Positions 26,915-36,703 of a DNA stretch of 64,000 nucleotides are shown in pieces. Made by a program: the position numbers and the translations under genes. Positions within the stretch are counted from its first letter, which is position 1. Each line of letters opens with the position of its first letter. Source of the DNA: an uncultured Draconibacterium sp. (GTDB lineage Bacteria > Bacteroidota > Bacteroidia > Bacteroidales > Prolixibacteraceae); assembly GCF_963677155.1 (NCBI RefSeq), contig NZ_OY781884.1:3654501-3718500 (forward strand), in the 5' to 3' direction. The notes below the pieces were generated by a model. It did no database searches, was not told the origin of the DNA, and saw only the letters and a list, made by a program, of their open reading frames with translations.

Positions 26915-27184
26915 ATGAGTCGTTCATTAAAAAAAGGCCCATTTATCGATTTCAAGCTTGAACGTAAAGTTATAGCGATGAATGAATCGAACAAAAAATC
27001 GGTTGTGAAAACCTGGGCCAGAGCATCAGTAATTTCTCCTGATTTTGTAGGACACACTATTGCAGTACATAATGGAAACAAATTCATCCCGGTATATGTC
27101 ACCGAAAACATGGTGGGACACCGTTTGGGCGAATTTGCTCCAACCCGTACATTCAGGGGGCATGCTGGTAATAAGAAAAGATAG
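26915..27184 (+). CDS. rpsS: 30S ribosomal protein S19
   Basis: 89 residues. It contacts 16S rRNA in the head and the A-site tRNA through its tail. [12 protein letters not shown] and [27 protein letters not shown]-like segments are diagnostic. It follows rplB by 16 bp. Confidence 0.98.
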   Translation: MSRSLKKGPFIDFKLERKVIAMNESNKKSVVKTWARASVISPDFVGHTIAVHNGNKFIPVYVTENMVGHRLGEFAPTRTFRGHAGNKKR

Positions 27185-27209
27185 GCATTAATATTTAAAA
27201 GTAAGTACA

Positions 27210-27629
27210 ATGGGTGCCAGAAAAAGACTAGCAGCTGAGAAAAGAAAAGAAGAGAAAAAACAACAATATTTTGCTGTTTTACGCAACTGCCCTACATCTC
27301 CAAGGAAAATGAGGCTTGTAGCCGATATGATCCGTGGAATGGAGGTTAATAAAGCCTTAGATGTATTGAAGTATTCTTCAAAAGAAGCATCACGCAGGGT
27401 AGAGAAACTTCTGCTTTCGGCCATTGCCAATTGGCAGGCTAAAAACGAAGGAGTTCGTTTAGAAGAAAGTGAACTTTACGTATCACAAATCATGGTAGAC
27501 TCAGGTCGTATTTTGAAACGTTTACGCCCGGCTCCCCAGGGTCGTGCACACCGTATCAGAAAACGCTCGAACCACGTGACTATATACGTAGACAGTAAAG
27601 AAAGTGTTGTTGAAGAAAACCTTAATTAA
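27210..27629 (+). CDS. rplV: 50S ribosomal protein L22
   Basis: 139 residues, slightly longer than E. coli because of a charged N-terminal extension ([17 protein letters not shown]), which is common in Bacteroidota. Its hairpin loop ([20 protein letters not shown]) reaches into the exit tunnel. Position between rpsS and rpsC is conserved. Confidence 0.97.
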   Translation: MGARKRLAAEKRKEEKKQQYFAVLRNCPTSPRKMRLVADMIRGMEVNKALDVLKYSSKEASRRVEKLLLSAIANWQAKNEGVRLEESELYVSQIMVDSGRILKRLRPAPQGRAHRIRKRSNHVTIYVDSKESVVEENLN

Positions 27630-27634
27630 TATTC

Positions 27635-28345
27635 ATGGGACAAAAAGTAAATCCGATAGCAAATCGTTTGGGATTCATCAAAGGATGGGATTCAAACTGG
27701 TTCGGTGGTGATAATTACGGCGACAAGTTGGTTGAAGACCAAAAGATCAGGAAATACCTGAATGCTCGTTTGGCCAAAGCCAGCATTTCAAGAATCGTTA
27801 TTGAACGTACCTTGAAGCTGATCACCATCACCGTACATACTTCTCGCCCTGGTATTATTATTGGTAAAGGCGGTCAAGAAGTTGACAAACTGAAAGAAGA
27901 ATTAAAAAAGATTACCAAAAAAGAGGTTCAAATCAACATTTTCGAGATTAAACGTCCTGAACTTGATGCTAAAATTGTTGCAAATAACATTGCACGTCAG
28001 CTAGAGGGTAAGATTGCTTACCGCAGGGCAGTTAAAATGGCCATTGCTTCAACCATGAGAATGGGAGCCGAAGGAATCAAAGTTTTGGTTTCGGGTAGGT
28101 TAAACGGAGCAGAAATGGCTCGTTCTGAAATGTATAAAGACGGCCGTACTCCGCTACATACTTTGCGTGCAGATATTGACTACGCATTGGCAGAAGCATT
28201 AACAAAAACCGGACTTATTGGAATTAAAGTTTGGATTTGTAAAGGTATGGTATATGGAAATCGCGACCTTTCTCCTAATCTTGGACAAAAGTCCGGACGT
28301 GGTGGAAACAGAGGTGGTGGTAACCGTAACCGTCGTAGAAAATAG
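27635..28345 (+). CDS. rpsC: 30S ribosomal protein S3
   Basis: 236 residues. It forms part of the mRNA entry channel. [20 protein letters not shown] and the KH-domain loop [17 protein letters not shown] are clear. The tail is rich in Gly, Arg and Asn. It starts five bases after rplV. Confidence 0.98.
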   Translation: MGQKVNPIANRLGFIKGWDSNWFGGDNYGDKLVEDQKIRKYLNARLAKASISRIVIERTLKLITITVHTSRPGIIIGKGGQEVDKLKEELKKITKKEVQINIFEIKRPELDAKIVANNIARQLEGKIAYRRAVKMAIASTMRMGAEGIKVLVSGRLNGAEMARSEMYKDGRTPLHTLRADIDYALAEALTKTGLIGIKVWICKGMVYGNRDLSPNLGQKSGRGGNRGGGNRNRRRK

Positions 28346-28373
28346 TGGTTTAACACTCATAATCTAAAAAAGG

Positions 28374-28796
28374 ATGTTACAGCCAAGAAAAGTAAAATTT
28401 AGAAGAGTACAGAAGGGCCGAATTAAAGGAAACGCTCAACGCGGAAACCAATTAGCATTCGGTTCATTTGGAATAAAGTCGTTGGAAGAATCGTGGCTTA
28501 CCGGTAGGCAGATTGAAGCTGCCAGGGTTGCGGTAACACGTTACATGCAACGTCGAGGACAAATTTGGATACGCGTATTCCCCGATAAACCAATTACCAA
28601 AAAGCCAGCCGAAGTAAGGATGGGTAAAGGTAAAGGTGCTCCTGAAGGATTTGTTGCTCCGATAGCTCCGGGTCGTATTATTATTGAAGCTGAAGGCGTT
28701 CCATTGGAAACTGCCAAAGAAGCTTTAAGACTTGCCGCTCAGAAACTACCGGTAAAAACAAAATTTATGGTTAGACGTGATTATGTTGAAGAATAA
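28374..28796 (+). CDS. rplP: 50S ribosomal protein L16
   Basis: 140 residues. It contacts A-site t[24 protein letters not shown] and the [20 protein letters not shown] stretch are typical; an arginine-containing [17 protein letters not shown] segment sits where the family hydroxylation site lies. Confidence 0.98.
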   Translation: MLQPRKVKFRRVQKGRIKGNAQRGNQLAFGSFGIKSLEESWLTGRQIEAARVAVTRYMQRRGQIWIRVFPDKPITKKPAEVRMGKGKGAPEGFVAPIAPGRIIIEAEGVPLETAKEALRLAAQKLPVKTKFMVRRDYVEE

Positions 28797-28809
28797 AATT
28801 AGGTGAATC

Positions 28810-29013
28810 ATGAAAGTAAGTGAAATCAAAGAAATGACGAACAACGAAATCGTTGAGCGTCTACAGATTGAAAAAGAAAATCTTGTTCGCCTAAGATTGA
28901 ATCATGCCGTATCGCCGCTTGAAAATCCATACAAGTTGAAGGAAACTAAAGCAACGATCGCGCGATTGAATACAATTCTTCGCGAAAGAGAATTAAACGA
29001 AAATCAGAAGTAA
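28810..29013 (+). CDS. rpmC: 50S ribosomal protein L29
   Basis: 67 residues, two-helix protein at the tunnel exit next to L23. The [22 protein letters not shown] segment and [18 protein letters not shown] are typical. It lies 13 bp after rplP. Confidence 0.95.
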   Translation: MKVSEIKEMTNNEIVERLQIEKENLVRLRLNHAVSPLENPYKLKETKATIARLNTILRERELNENQK

Positions 29014-29020
29014 TTCAACG

Positions 29021-29284
29021 ATGGAAAATAAAGAAAGAAATCTCAGAAAAGAGAGAATCGGGGTCGTTGTTAGTGATAAAATGGATAAATCGATTGTGGT
29101 TGCCGAAAAACACAAAGAAAAGCACCCAATCTATGGTAAGTTCGTTAACAAAACTACCAAATTCCATGTCCACGATGAGAAAAATGATTGCAACGTTGGC
29201 GATACAGTAAGGATTATGGAAACTCGTCCTTTAAGTAAAACCAAATGTTGGAGAGTAGTTGAAATAATTGAAAGAGCTAAGTAA
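29021..29284 (+). CDS. rpsQ: 30S ribosomal protein S17
   Basis: 87 residues, primary 16S rRNA-binding protein of the OB fold. [19 protein letters not shown] and [21 protein letters not shown] are diagnostic. It is packed 7 bp after rpmC and 2 bp before rplN. Confidence 0.97.
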   Translation: MENKERNLRKERIGVVVSDKMDKSIVVAEKHKEKHPIYGKFVNKTTKFHVHDEKNDCNVGDTVRIMETRPLSKTKCWRVVEIIERAK

Positions 29285-29286
29285 TC

Positions 29287-29652
29287 ATGGTACAACAAGA
29301 ATCAAGATGTTCGGTAGCCGATAACAGTGGAGCAAAAGAAGTTTTAGTGATTCGTGTATTAGGCGGAACACGTAAACGTTATGCGACATTGGGCGACACT
29401 GTTGTGGTTACTGTAAAAAGTGCACTTGCCGGAGGCGAGATGAAAAAAGGTACTGTATCACGCGCAATTGTTGTACGTACGAAAAAAGAAAACCGTCGTC
29501 AGGATGGTTCTTATATTCGTTTCGACGATAACGCAGTAGTACTTCTTAATAACGCTGGCGAAATGCGTGGAACACGTATTTTCGGGCCCGTAGCACGTGA
29601 ATTACGCGAGAAGAATATGAAAATTATCTCACTCGCTCCAGAAGTATTGTAA
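29287..29652 (+). CDS. rplN: 50S ribosomal protein L14
   Basis: 121 residues. It helps form an intersubunit bridge. [21 protein letters not shown] and the C-terminal [23 protein letters not shown]-type ending are typical of the family. Confidence 0.98.
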   Translation: MVQQESRCSVADNSGAKEVLVIRVLGGTRKRYATLGDTVVVTVKSALAGGEMKKGTVSRAIVVRTKKENRRQDGSYIRFDDNAVVLLNNAGEMRGTRIFGPVARELREKNMKIISLAPEVL

Positions 29653-29669
29653 AAAGAAAAAAGCTCAAA

Positions 29670-29993
29670 ATGCAGAAAAAGTTACACATAAAAAAAGGTG
29701 ACACTGTGGTTGTGATCGCTGGTAACAGTAAAGGCCAAAAAGGTCGTGTACTGGAAGTGATCCGAAAAACCGACAGAGCAATAGTTGAAGGTGTTAACAT
29801 GATGAAAAAGCATACCAAACCAAACGCGGAAGCGCCACAGGGAGGTATCATTGAACAAGAAGCACCGGTGCATATTTCTAACCTTATGTTAGTTGATCCT
29901 AAAACAGGTGAAGCTACACGTGTAGGAAAGAAATTGAATGACGATGGTAAATTAGTTCGTATTTCGAAAAAATCAGGAGAGGAGATTAAGTAA
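29670..29993 (+). CDS. rplX: 50S ribosomal protein L24
   Basis: 107 residues, an assembly-initiating protein with a KOW motif ([23 protein letters not shown]). Its TAA shares a base with the rplE start (TAATG), implying translational coupling. Confidence 0.97.
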   Translation: MQKKLHIKKGDTVVVIAGNSKGQKGRVLEVIRKTDRAIVEGVNMMKKHTKPNAEAPQGGIIEQEAPVHISNLMLVDPKTGEATRVGKKLNDDGKLVRISKKSGEEIK

Positions 29994-30550
29994 TGGCTTA
30001 CGTACCAACTCTTAAGAAGAAATATCAGGAAGAAATAATCCCTGCTTTAAAGAAGGAGTATGATTACTCTTCTGTAATGCAGGTTCCGAAATTAGAAAAG
30101 ATCATCCTTAATCAGGGTGTTGGAGCAGCAATCGCCGACAAAAAACTGATCGACGTAGCTCAAACCGAAATGACAATGATAGCCGGCCAGAAAGCCGTAC
30201 AAACAATGTCGAAAAAGGATATCTCTAATTTCAAATTGAGAAAGAAAATGCCAATTGGCGTGCGTGTTACATTACGTCGCGACCAAATGTATGAATTCCT
30301 AGATCGTTTAATTGCTGTGGCACTGCCACGTATTCGCGACTTTAAAGGTATCGAAAGCAAAATGGACGGCCGTGGAAACTACACACTTGGCGTTCCGGAA
30401 CAAATTATTTTCCCGGAGATCTTACTTGATAAAGTAAGTAAGATCAACGGAATGAATATTACCTTTGTCACTTCTGCAAAAACCGATGAAGAAGGTTTTG
30501 CTTTGTTGAAAGAATTAGGTTTACCATTTAAAAACGTTAAAAAGAACTAG
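29993..30550 (+). CDS. rplE: 50S ribosomal protein L5
   Basis: 185 residues. It binds 5S rRNA in the central protuberance. [18 protein letters not shown] and [21 protein letters not shown]-like segments are diagnostic. Start overlaps rplX by one base. Confidence 0.98.
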   Translation: MAYVPTLKKKYQEEIIPALKKEYDYSSVMQVPKLEKIILNQGVGAAIADKKLIDVAQTEMTMIAGQKAVQTMSKKDISNFKLRKKMPIGVRVTLRRDQMYEFLDRLIAVALPRIRDFKGIESKMDGRGNYTLGVPEQIIFPEILLDKVSKINGMNITFVTSAKTDEEGFALLKELGLPFKNVKKN

Positions 30551-30552
30551 TA

Positions 30553-30822
30553 ATGGCTAAAGAATCAATGAAGGCACGCGAAGTGAAACGTGCAAAATTA
30601 GTTGAGAAATACGCCGAAAAACGTGCCAAGCTGAAAGCTGAGGGCGATTGGGAAGGTTTGCAAAAACTACCTAAAAACTCGTCGAAAGTGCGTTTGCACA
30701 ACCGTTGTAAATTAAGCGGACGTCCGAAAGGATATATGCGCCAATTCGGTATCAGCAGGATTGATTTTAGGGAAATGGCCTCAAACGGCTTAATTCCCGG
30801 AGTTAAAAAGGCAAGTTGGTAA
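30553..30822 (+). CDS. rpsN: 30S ribosomal protein S14 (zinc-free type)
   Basis: 89 residues, the longer form. The region [28 protein letters not shown] keeps only one cysteine, so the CxxC zinc-ribbon pairs of short S14 are absent and this is the zinc-independent type. It begins two bases after rplE. Confidence 0.97.
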   Translation: MAKESMKAREVKRAKLVEKYAEKRAKLKAEGDWEGLQKLPKNSSKVRLHNRCKLSGRPKGYMRQFGISRIDFREMASNGLIPGVKKASW

Positions 30823-30843
30823 TCGTTAAAAGAAACTTGAAAA

Positions 30844-31251
30844 ATGAGTAAAGTAACAGATCCAATAGCAGATTATCTGACAAGGGTAAGAAATGCAATC
30901 ATGGCGAAAAACCGTGTAGTTGACATTCCAGCTTCAAACTTAAAAAAAGAAATGACCAAACTCTTAAAAGAGAAAGGTTACATCTTAAACTACAAATTTG
31001 AAGAAGGTGTTGGCGTTCAGGGTAACATTAAGATTGCGTTGAAATACAATCCAGAAACAAAAATATCTGCAATAAAAGCGTTAGAACGCATTAGTAAACC
31101 AGGTTTACGTCAATACTGCGATTCAGCAAGTATTCCACGTGTACTAAATGGTTTAGGCATAGCAATAATCTCTACCTCGAAAGGTGTAATTACCGATAAA
31201 GAAGCTCGCGAGCTTAACGTAGGTGGAGAAGTTTTATGTTACGTGTATTAA
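30844..31251 (+). CDS. rpsH: 30S ribosomal protein S8
   Basis: 135 residues. It binds the central domain of 16S rRNA and in some bacteria represses the spc operon. [19 protein letters not shown] and [21 protein letters not shown] are typical. The next gene's ATG follows a good AGGAG-like sequence (AGGGAGGA), unusual in this window. Confidence 0.97.
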   Translation: MSKVTDPIADYLTRVRNAIMAKNRVVDIPASNLKKEMTKLLKEKGYILNYKFEEGVGVQGNIKIALKYNPETKISAIKALERISKPGLRQYCDSASIPRVLNGLGIAIISTSKGVITDKEARELNVGGEVLCYVY

Positions 31252-31266
31252 TAGGGAGGAACAGTC

Positions 31267-31821
31267 ATGTCAAGAATAGGAAAATTACCCATTTCAATAC
31301 CAGCAGGAGTAGAAGTAAAAGTTAACGACAATGTTGTTAGCGTAAAAGGTCCTCTGGGTGAATTGACTCAGCAAGTTGATCCGCTAATCGAGGTAGCTGT
31401 AGAAGATGCAACTATCGAAGTAAAAAGAAACGGCGAATCAAAACGCGAAAAGTCAATGCACGGACTGTACCGATCTTTGATCAATAACATGGTGGAAGGT
31501 GTATCGAAAGGATACGAAATTAAGTTAGAGTTAGTAGGTGTAGGTTACCGTGCAGAAGTTTTGCCCGATAACGTGCTCGACCTTGTATTAGGTTTTGCTC
31601 ACCATACTTACCTGCAACTTCCATCTGAAGTAAAAGTAGAGGCTGTATCTGATAAACGTAGTACTCCAACCGTGACCCTGAAAAGTCACGACAAACAATT
31701 AATTGGTCAGGTGGCAGCGAAAATCAGATCATTCCGTAAACCTGAACCTTACAAAGGAAAAGGTATTAAGTTTGTTGGCGAAGTATTGAGGCGTAAAGCT
31801 GGTAAAGCCGCTGCAAAATAA
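31267..31821 (+). CDS. rplF: 50S ribosomal protein L6
   Basis: 184 residues, two similar alpha/beta domains near the factor-binding site. MSRIGKLPISIPAGVEV and the later PEPYKGKGIKFVGEVLRRKAG motif are diagnostic. An AGGGAGGA sequence lies 8-15 bp before the ATG, one of the few strong Shine-Dalgarno-like sites here. Confidence 0.98.
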   Translation: MSRIGKLPISIPAGVEVKVNDNVVSVKGPLGELTQQVDPLIEVAVEDATIEVKRNGESKREKSMHGLYRSLINNMVEGVSKGYEIKLELVGVGYRAEVLPDNVLDLVLGFAHHTYLQLPSEVKVEAVSDKRSTPTVTLKSHDKQLIGQVAAKIRSFRKPEPYKGKGIKFVGEVLRRKAGKAAAK

Positions 31822-31842
31822 TTTTTTAAAAGATTAATTATT

Positions 31843-32199
31843 ATGGCATTAACAAAAGTTCAAAGGCGAGCAAGAATAAAAAGTCGCGTACGCACAGTTG
31901 TTTCCGGCACAGCAGAACGTCCAAGATTAAATGTTTACAGAAGTAACAAACAAATCTACGTTCAGGTTATCGACGATCTGCAAGGAACAACTTTGTTGGC
32001 AGTATCATCTTCAGATAAAGGTATCGCTGAAGCCAGCGGAACAAAAACTGAAAAAGCTGCAATGGTTGGTAAAGCAATTGCTGAAAAAGCTCTGGCAGCC
32101 GGTATTACTGAAGTTGTATTCGACAGAGGTGGTAATTTATACCACGGAAGAGTAAAACAATTAGCTGACGCTGCCCGTGAAGGTGGCCTTAAATTCTAA
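31843..32199 (+). CDS. rplR: 50S ribosomal protein L18
   Basis: 118 residues. It binds 5S rRNA with L5. [20 protein letters not shown] and [26 protein letters not shown]-type C-terminus are typical. Confidence 0.98.
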   Translation: MALTKVQRRARIKSRVRTVVSGTAERPRLNVYRSNKQIYVQVIDDLQGTTLLAVSSSDKGIAEASGTKTEKAAMVGKAIAEKALAAGITEVVFDRGGNLYHGRVKQLADAAREGGLKF

Positions 32200-32205
32200 T
32201 ACATT

Positions 32206-32721
32206 ATGGCGAAAGTAAGTAATAAAGTAAAAACAAGCGACCTGGAATTAAAAGACAGGTTGGTAGCCATTAACCGTGTAACCAAAGTAACAAAAGGTGG
32301 ACGTACTTTCAGTTTCTCTGCCATTGTTATCGTGGGCGACGAAAAAGGAATCGTAGGCTGGGGACTTGGTAAAGCAAGCGAAGTAACTACTGCAATTGCT
32401 AAAGGTGTTGACGCAGCTAAAAAGAATCTGGTAAAAATTCCGGTAATTAATGGAACTATACCTCACGAACAAACCGCTAAATTTGGTGGTGCAAACATCC
32501 TGTTAAAACCTGCTTCGTCGGGTACCGGTCTTAAGGCTGGTGGTGCGATGCGTGCAGTACTGGAAAGTGCCGGTATTCACGACGTTTTGGCTAAGTCAAA
32601 AGGATCATCAAACCCACACAATCTGGTAAAAGCAACAATGCACGCTTTAACCGAGTTAAGGGATGCTTATACAGTAGCAGAACACAGAGGTGTTTCAGTT
32701 GAAAAAGTTTTTAAAGGATAA
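32206..32721 (+). CDS. rpsE: 30S ribosomal protein S5
   Basis: 171 residues. It shapes the mRNA entry site and affects accuracy. [21 protein letters not shown] and [21 protein letters not shown] are diagnostic. It ends 7 bp before the rpmD ATG. Confidence 0.98.
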   Translation: MAKVSNKVKTSDLELKDRLVAINRVTKVTKGGRTFSFSAIVIVGDEKGIVGWGLGKASEVTTAIAKGVDAAKKNLVKIPVINGTIPHEQTAKFGGANILLKPASSGTGLKAGGAMRAVLESAGIHDVLAKSKGSSNPHNLVKATMHALTELRDAYTVAEHRGVSVEKVFKG

Positions 32722-32728
32722 CACAGTT

Positions 32729-32911
32729 ATGGCTAAATTAAAAATAACACAAGTAAAAAGTGGTATCGGTTCAACAAAACGACAAAAAGCAACATTGGAG
32801 TCGTTAGGTTTGAAAAAATTGAACCAAACTGTTGTTCACGAAGCTACTCCTCAAATTGTTGGTATGGCTAACAAATTGAGACATTTACTGATTATTGAAG
32901 AAGTTAAGTAA
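32729..32911 (+). CDS. rpmD: 50S ribosomal protein L30
   Basis: 60 residues from the ATG at 32729 (MAKLKITQVKSGIG), normal for L30. A longer frame opening with GTG at 32690 overlaps rpsE and adds 13 unrelated residues, so it is rejected. The gap to rplO (89 bp) carries two hairpins. Confidence 0.95.
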   Translation: MAKLKITQVKSGIGSTKRQKATLESLGLKKLNQTVVHEATPQIVGMANKLRHLLIIEEVK

Positions 32912-32912
32912 T

Positions 32913-32930
32913 ATTTCAAACTATTGAAAT
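32913..32930 (+). other. Small hairpin after rpmD
   Basis: ATTTCAA (32913-32919) pairs with TTGAAAT (32924-32930) around an ACTA loop, directly before the much stronger hairpin at 32936. AU-rich, so weak alone. Confidence 0.4.
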
Positions 32931-32935
32931 TATGA

Positions 32936-32963
32936 AACGGGTCTCGAGCACTCGAGACCCGTT
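32936..32963 (+). other. Strong hairpin between rpmD and rplO
   Basis: AACGGGTCTCGAG (32936-32948) and CTCGAGACCCGTT (32951-32963) are perfectly complementary over 13 bp with only CA between them. In a dense ribosomal operon this would be very stable in RNA. CCATCTTATTC follows rather than a T-run, so full termination is unlikely; attenuation, processing or retroregulation is possible. It is preceded by ATGAAACGGGTC, nearly repeated at 35078-35089. Confidence 0.7.
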
Positions 32964-33000
32964 CCATCTTATTCAATTGAATATAAAAATATTTAATAAG

Positions 33001-33447
33001 ATGAATTTAAGTAACTTACAACCTGCAGAAGGATCGACTAAAACTACAAAACGAATTGGTCGTGGTCAGGGCTCGGGCCGTGGCGGCACATCAACTCGTG
33101 GTCATAAAGGTCAAAAGTCGCGTTCAGGTTACTCAAGAAAAATCGGTTTCGAAGGTGGTCAAATGCCTTTGCAACGTGTAGTTCCTAAAATGGGATTTAA
33201 AAACATCAACCGTGTTGAATATAAAGCAATCAACCTTGATGTACTTGAGAACCTTGCAACTAAAAAGAACCTGACTGTAATTGACAAAGAATCCTTAATT
33301 AACGCAGGTATCGCGTCGAAAAACGACAAGATCAAAATTCTTGGCGGAGGTACTTTAACTAAAAAATTAGAAGTTAAAGCTGCTGCATTTTCAAAAAGCG
33401 CGAAAGAAGCAATTGAAAAATTAGAAGGAACAACCGAAATAGCTTAA
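33001..33447 (+). CDS. rplO: 50S ribosomal protein L15
   Basis: 148 residues from the ATG at 33001 (MNLSNLQPAEGSTKTTKRIG), the family start. An open frame from 32932 adds 23 residues, but those codons are the strong hairpin, so the longer start is rejected. The Gly/Arg-rich GRGQGSGRGGTSTRGHKGQKS segment is typical. secY follows after 6 bp. Confidence 0.97.
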   Translation: MNLSNLQPAEGSTKTTKRIGRGQGSGRGGTSTRGHKGQKSRSGYSRKIGFEGGQMPLQRVVPKMGFKNINRVEYKAINLDVLENLATKKNLTVIDKESLINAGIASKNDKIKILGGGTLTKKLEVKAAAFSKSAKEAIEKLEGTTEIA

Positions 33448-33453
33448 ACCGCA

Positions 33454-34785
33454 ATGAAACGATTTATTGAGACCCTAAAGAATATTTATAAGATTGAAGA
33501 TCTAAGGTTCAGAATTGGAACAACAATGTTTTTCCTGTTAATTTACAGGTTAGGCTCGTTTGTTTCGCTTCCGGGAATTGATCCGGCACAGTTACAAAAC
33601 CTGCAAAATCAGACTTCTGATGGATTGCTGGGATTGATTAACATGTTTTCGGGTGGTGCGTTTGCACAGGCTTCTGTCTTTGCTTTAGGAATCATGCCGT
33701 ATATTTCTGCCTCAATTGTTATCCAGTTAATGGGTATCGCAGTTCCCTATTTCCAGAGGTTGCAGAAAGAGGGAGAGTCAGGAAGAAGGAAAATAAATCA
33801 GATTACACGTTATTTAACCGTGTTAATTCTGATTCCGCAGGCATCGGCATATCTCACTAATCTACACATGCAATTACCCGATTCGGCTTTCGCAATGCAA
33901 GGAATATGGTTTAACCTCCCTTCTATTGTGATTTTAACAGCAGGATCTATGTTTGTGTTATGGTTAGGAGAGCGAATTACCGATAAAGGAATTGGTAATG
34001 GTATCTCTTTAATCATTATGATTGGTATTATTGCCCGTTTACCAATGGCCGTGGTTCAGGAATTTGGATCGCGAATCAATGGTGGAGGTTTAGTAATGTT
34101 CCTGGTAGAGTTTGTTATCCTGTTTATCGTATTTATGGCATCAATTGCCTTAGTACAAGGAACCCGTAGGATTCCGGTACAATATGCGAAACGAATTGTT
34201 GGTAACAAACAATATGGCGGAGTACGTCAGTACATCCCTCTGAAAGTTAATGCTGCAGGTGTAATGCCTATCATTTTTGCGCAGGCAATTATGATGGTGC
34301 CTATTACAATTGTTGGTGTTGCTAATTCCGAAAATCTGCGTGGTGTGGCAGCTGCCTTATCAAACATCACAGGTCTTTGGTATAATTTAACACAATTTTT
34401 ATTAGTGGTAGCTTTTACGTATTTTTACACCGCTATTACTATTAACCCAACCCAAATGGCAGAAGATATGAAGAAAAACGGTGGTTTTATTCCGGGTGTT
34501 AAGCCAGGAAAGAAAACTGTTGAATTTCTTGATACTGTTATGTCGCGTATAACATTGCCCGGTTCTATTTTCTTAGGATTGGTAACTATTATGCCGGCAT
34601 TTGCTATGATGATGGGAATCAGCCAGTCGTTTGCCCTGTTTTACGGAGGTACATCGCTGCTAATTCTTGTTGGTGTTGTGTTAGATACATTACAGCAGAT
34701 TGAAAGTCACCTGTTGATGCGCCATTATGACGGTTTGATGCAATCAGGCCGAATTAAAGGTCGTCCGGGACTCGGAGGAATGTAA
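33454..34785 (+). CDS. secY: Protein translocase subunit SecY
   Basis: 443 residues, ten membrane helices. It forms the protein-conducting channel with SecE and SecG. The N-terminal LRFRIGTTMFFLLIYRLGSF, GIMPYISASIVIQLM, and the cytoplasmic loop QGTRRIPVQYAKRIVG are family hallmarks. infA follows 61 bp later; the map gene, which sits between them in several lineages, is absent. Confidence 0.98.
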   Translation: MKRFIETLKNIYKIEDLRFRIGTTMFFLLIYRLGSFVSLPGIDPAQLQNLQNQTSDGLLGLINMFSGGAFAQASVFALGIMPYISASIVIQLMGIAVPYFQRLQKEGESGRRKINQITRYLTVLILIPQASAYLTNLHMQLPDSAFAMQGIWFNLPSIVILTAGSMFVLWLGERITDKGIGNGISLIIMIGIIARLPMAVVQEFGSRINGGGLVMFLVEFVILFIVFMASIALVQGTRRIPVQYAKRIVGNKQYGGVRQYIPLKVNAAGVMPIIFAQAIMMVPITIVGVANSENLRGVAAALSNITGLWYNLTQFLLVVAFTYFYTAITINPTQMAEDMKKNGGFIPGVKPGKKTVEFLDTVMSRITLPGSIFLGLVTIMPAFAMMMGISQSFALFYGGTSLLILVGVVLDTLQQIESHLLMRHYDGLMQSGRIKGRPGLGGM

Positions 34786-34846
34786 GACAAATTGTAAAAG
34801 AGATATTTAGTATAAACTTATTCAAAAAAAATTAAAAGAGAATTTT

Positions 34847-35068
34847 ATGGCAAAACAACCTTCCATAGAACAAGATGGAACAATTATAGAAGCATTATCA
34901 AACGCAATGTTTAGAGTTGAACTGGAAAACGGTCATGTTATAACAGGACACATCTCCGGGAAAATGAGAATGCATTATATTAAAATTTTGCCAGGGGATA
35001 AGGTTAAAGTCGAGATGTCTCCTTACGATTTAACTAAAGGTAGAATTACGTTTAGGTACAAAAACTAA
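34847..35068 (+). CDS. infA: Translation initiation factor IF-1
   Basis: 73 residues, an S1/OB-fold protein that blocks the A site during initiation. [26 protein letters not shown]-type N-terminus and [20 protein letters not shown] are diagnostic. Followed by a short spacer with a hairpin and then rpmJ. Confidence 0.98.
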   Translation: MAKQPSIEQDGTIIEALSNAMFRVELENGHVITGHISGKMRMHYIKILPGDKVKVEMSPYDLTKGRITFRYKN

Positions 35069-35077
35069 AAATTGTAT

Positions 35078-35105
35078 ATGAAACGAGTCCCGACAAACGT
35101 CGGAC
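35078..35105 (+). other. Hairpin between infA and rpmJ sharing a lead sequence with the rplO hairpin
   Basis: ATGAAACGAGTC at 35078-35089 matches ATGAAACGGGTC at 32932-32943 in 11 of 12 bases. GTCCCGAC (35087-35094) pairs with GTCGGAC (35099-35105) with one bulged C and an AAAC loop. As at 32936, the hairpin lies 30-40 bp before the next ribosomal gene. Confidence 0.5.
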
Positions 35106-35136
35106 ATCGATACAAAAAATTAAAAAAATAATTAAG

Positions 35137-35253
35137 ATGAAAACTCGTGTTTCAGTTAAAAAACGTAGCGAAGACTGCAAAATAATACGCAGAAAAGGAC
35201 GTTTGTATGTGATTAATAAAAAGAACCCTAAGTTTAAACAACGTCAGGGGTAA
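35137..35253 (+). CDS. rpmJ: 50S ribosomal protein L36 (zinc-free form)
   Basis: 38 residues: starts [20 protein letters not shown] and ends KFKQRQG. It is the smallest ribosomal protein here. The zinc-binding CxxC...C...H set of E. coli L36 is not kept: only one cysteine remains (residue 14), the first is Ser and the third is Asn, so this is the zinc-independent type. Location between infA and rpsM is canonical. Confidence 0.96.
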   Translation: MKTRVSVKKRSEDCKIIRRKGRLYVINKKNPKFKQRQG

Positions 35254-35277
35254 TTAATCTTTTAAAAGAAGAATTTT

Positions 35278-35655
35278 ATGGCACGTATAGTAGGTGTTGA
35301 TATTCCAAGTAATAAAAGAGGTGAGGTTGCTCTTACCTATATTTATGGTATTGGCCGCAGCAGAGCCATCACAATCCTTGAAAAAGCAGGTGTAGATAGT
35401 AACCTGAAAGTACAGGATTGGAAGGACGAAGATTTAGCAGCTGTACGTGAAGTTATCGGTGATAACTTCAAGGTAGAGGGTGAGCTAAGATCTGAAGTTC
35501 AGATGAACATTAAGCGTTTAATGGATATTGGTTGTTACCGTGGTATCCGTCATCGTATCGGGTTACCGGTTCGCGGGCAGAGCACAAAAAACAACGCACG
35601 TACCCGTAAAGGTAAACGTAAAACTGTTGCGAATAAAAAAATGGCCACTAAATAA
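35278..35655 (+). CDS. rpsM: 30S ribosomal protein S13
   Basis: 125 residues. It sits at the top of the head and bridges to the 50S subunit. [21 protein letters not shown] and [20 protein letters not shown] are diagnostic; the tail is lysine-rich. Confidence 0.98.
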   Translation: MARIVGVDIPSNKRGEVALTYIYGIGRSRAITILEKAGVDSNLKVQDWKDEDLAAVREVIGDNFKVEGELRSEVQMNIKRLMDIGCYRGIRHRIGLPVRGQSTKNNARTRKGKRKTVANKKMATK

Positions 35656-35667
35656 GGAATTTGAGTT

Positions 35668-36057
35668 ATGGCAAAAAAAACAGGATCAAGTAGAAAGAGA
35701 ACTGTGGTTGTTGAAGCCAATGGTATGGCTCACATCCACTCGTCTTTCAACAATATTATCATTACGCTGACAAATATGAACGGAGAGGTGATCTCTTGGT
35801 CGTCAGCTGGAAAGAAAGGATTCCGTGGTTCTAAAAAGAATACTCCTTATGCAGCTCAGGTAGCTTCAGAAGAGTGTGCTAAAACTGCTTATGACCTTGG
35901 ACTACGTAAAGTTAAGGTATATGTTAAAGGACCTGGTAACGGTCGTGAATCAGCAATCAGAGCAATGGCTACTATTGGTATCCAGGTTACTGAAATTGTA
36001 GATGTAACACCGCTTCCGCACAACGGTTGCAGGCCACCTAAAAGACGTAGAGTTTAA
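35668..36057 (+). CDS. rpsK: 30S ribosomal protein S11
   Basis: 129 residues. It is part of the platform near the E site. [20 protein letters not shown] and the C-terminal [18 protein letters not shown] are typical of the family. Confidence 0.98.
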   Translation: MAKKTGSSRKRTVVVEANGMAHIHSSFNNIIITLTNMNGEVISWSSAGKKGFRGSKKNTPYAAQVASEECAKTAYDLGLRKVKVYVKGPGNGRESAIRAMATIGIQVTEIVDVTPLPHNGCRPPKRRRV

Positions 36058-36075
36058 TTTTAAAACGAAAAGGAA

Positions 36076-36684
36076 ATGGCAAGATATAGAGGACCAAAAT
36101 CTAAAATCGCTCGTAAATTCGGAGAACCTATCTTCGGACCGGATAAAGTTTTTGAACACAAAAACTACCCTCCGGGTATGCACGGTTTATCTTCTAAAAG
36201 AAGAAAAACTTCAGAATACGGGCAGCAGTTAAAAGAGAAACAAAAGGCAAAATATACTTACGGTGTATTAGAAAGACAATTCCGCACACTTTTCAAAAAA
36301 GCGCAAGCTGCTAAAGGTGTTACCGGTGAAGTATTGCTTCAGTTGTTAGAGTCTCGTCTCGACAACGTTGTATTCCGTATGGGTATTGCTAAAACTCGTG
36401 CTGCGGCACGTCAGTTTGTATCGCACAAACATATTACTGTTAACGGAAAATTAGTAAATATTCCATCGTACACGGTTAAATCTGGCGACGTTATTGGCGT
36501 TCGCGAGAAATCGAAATCGCTGGAAGAAATTACTGGCTCATTGCAATCGCGCAGAAGCTCACAGTACGAATGGTTAGAATGGGACGGTCAGGAAATGGCC
36601 GGTAAATTTCTGAACATTCCGGAACGTGAAGAGATTCCAGAAAACATCAAAGAGCAACTAATCGTAGAGTTGTATTCAAAATAA
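36076..36684 (+). CDS. rpsD: 30S ribosomal protein S4
   Basis: 202 residues. It nucleates assembly of the 16S 5' domain. [21 protein letters not shown] and the S4 RNA-binding domain [20 protein letters not shown] are clear. No zinc cysteines in the N-terminus. Confidence 0.98.
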   Translation: MARYRGPKSKIARKFGEPIFGPDKVFEHKNYPPGMHGLSSKRRKTSEYGQQLKEKQKAKYTYGVLERQFRTLFKKAQAAKGVTGEVLLQLLESRLDNVVFRMGIAKTRAAARQFVSHKHITVNGKLVNIPSYTVKSGDVIGVREKSKSLEEITGSLQSRRSSQYEWLEWDGQEMAGKFLNIPEREEIPENIKEQLIVELYSK

Positions 36685-36703
36685 TAAAATTACTTAGAAT
36701 ATT

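Noticed and set aside
32932-33000. N-terminal extension of rplO by 23 residues
   Set aside because: Those codons are the perfect hairpin, and the family start MNLSNLQP lies at 33001.
34786-34846. Possible missing map gene between secY and infA
   Set aside because: The gap is only 61 bp with no remnant; absence of map here is a normal variant in parts of Bacteroidota.
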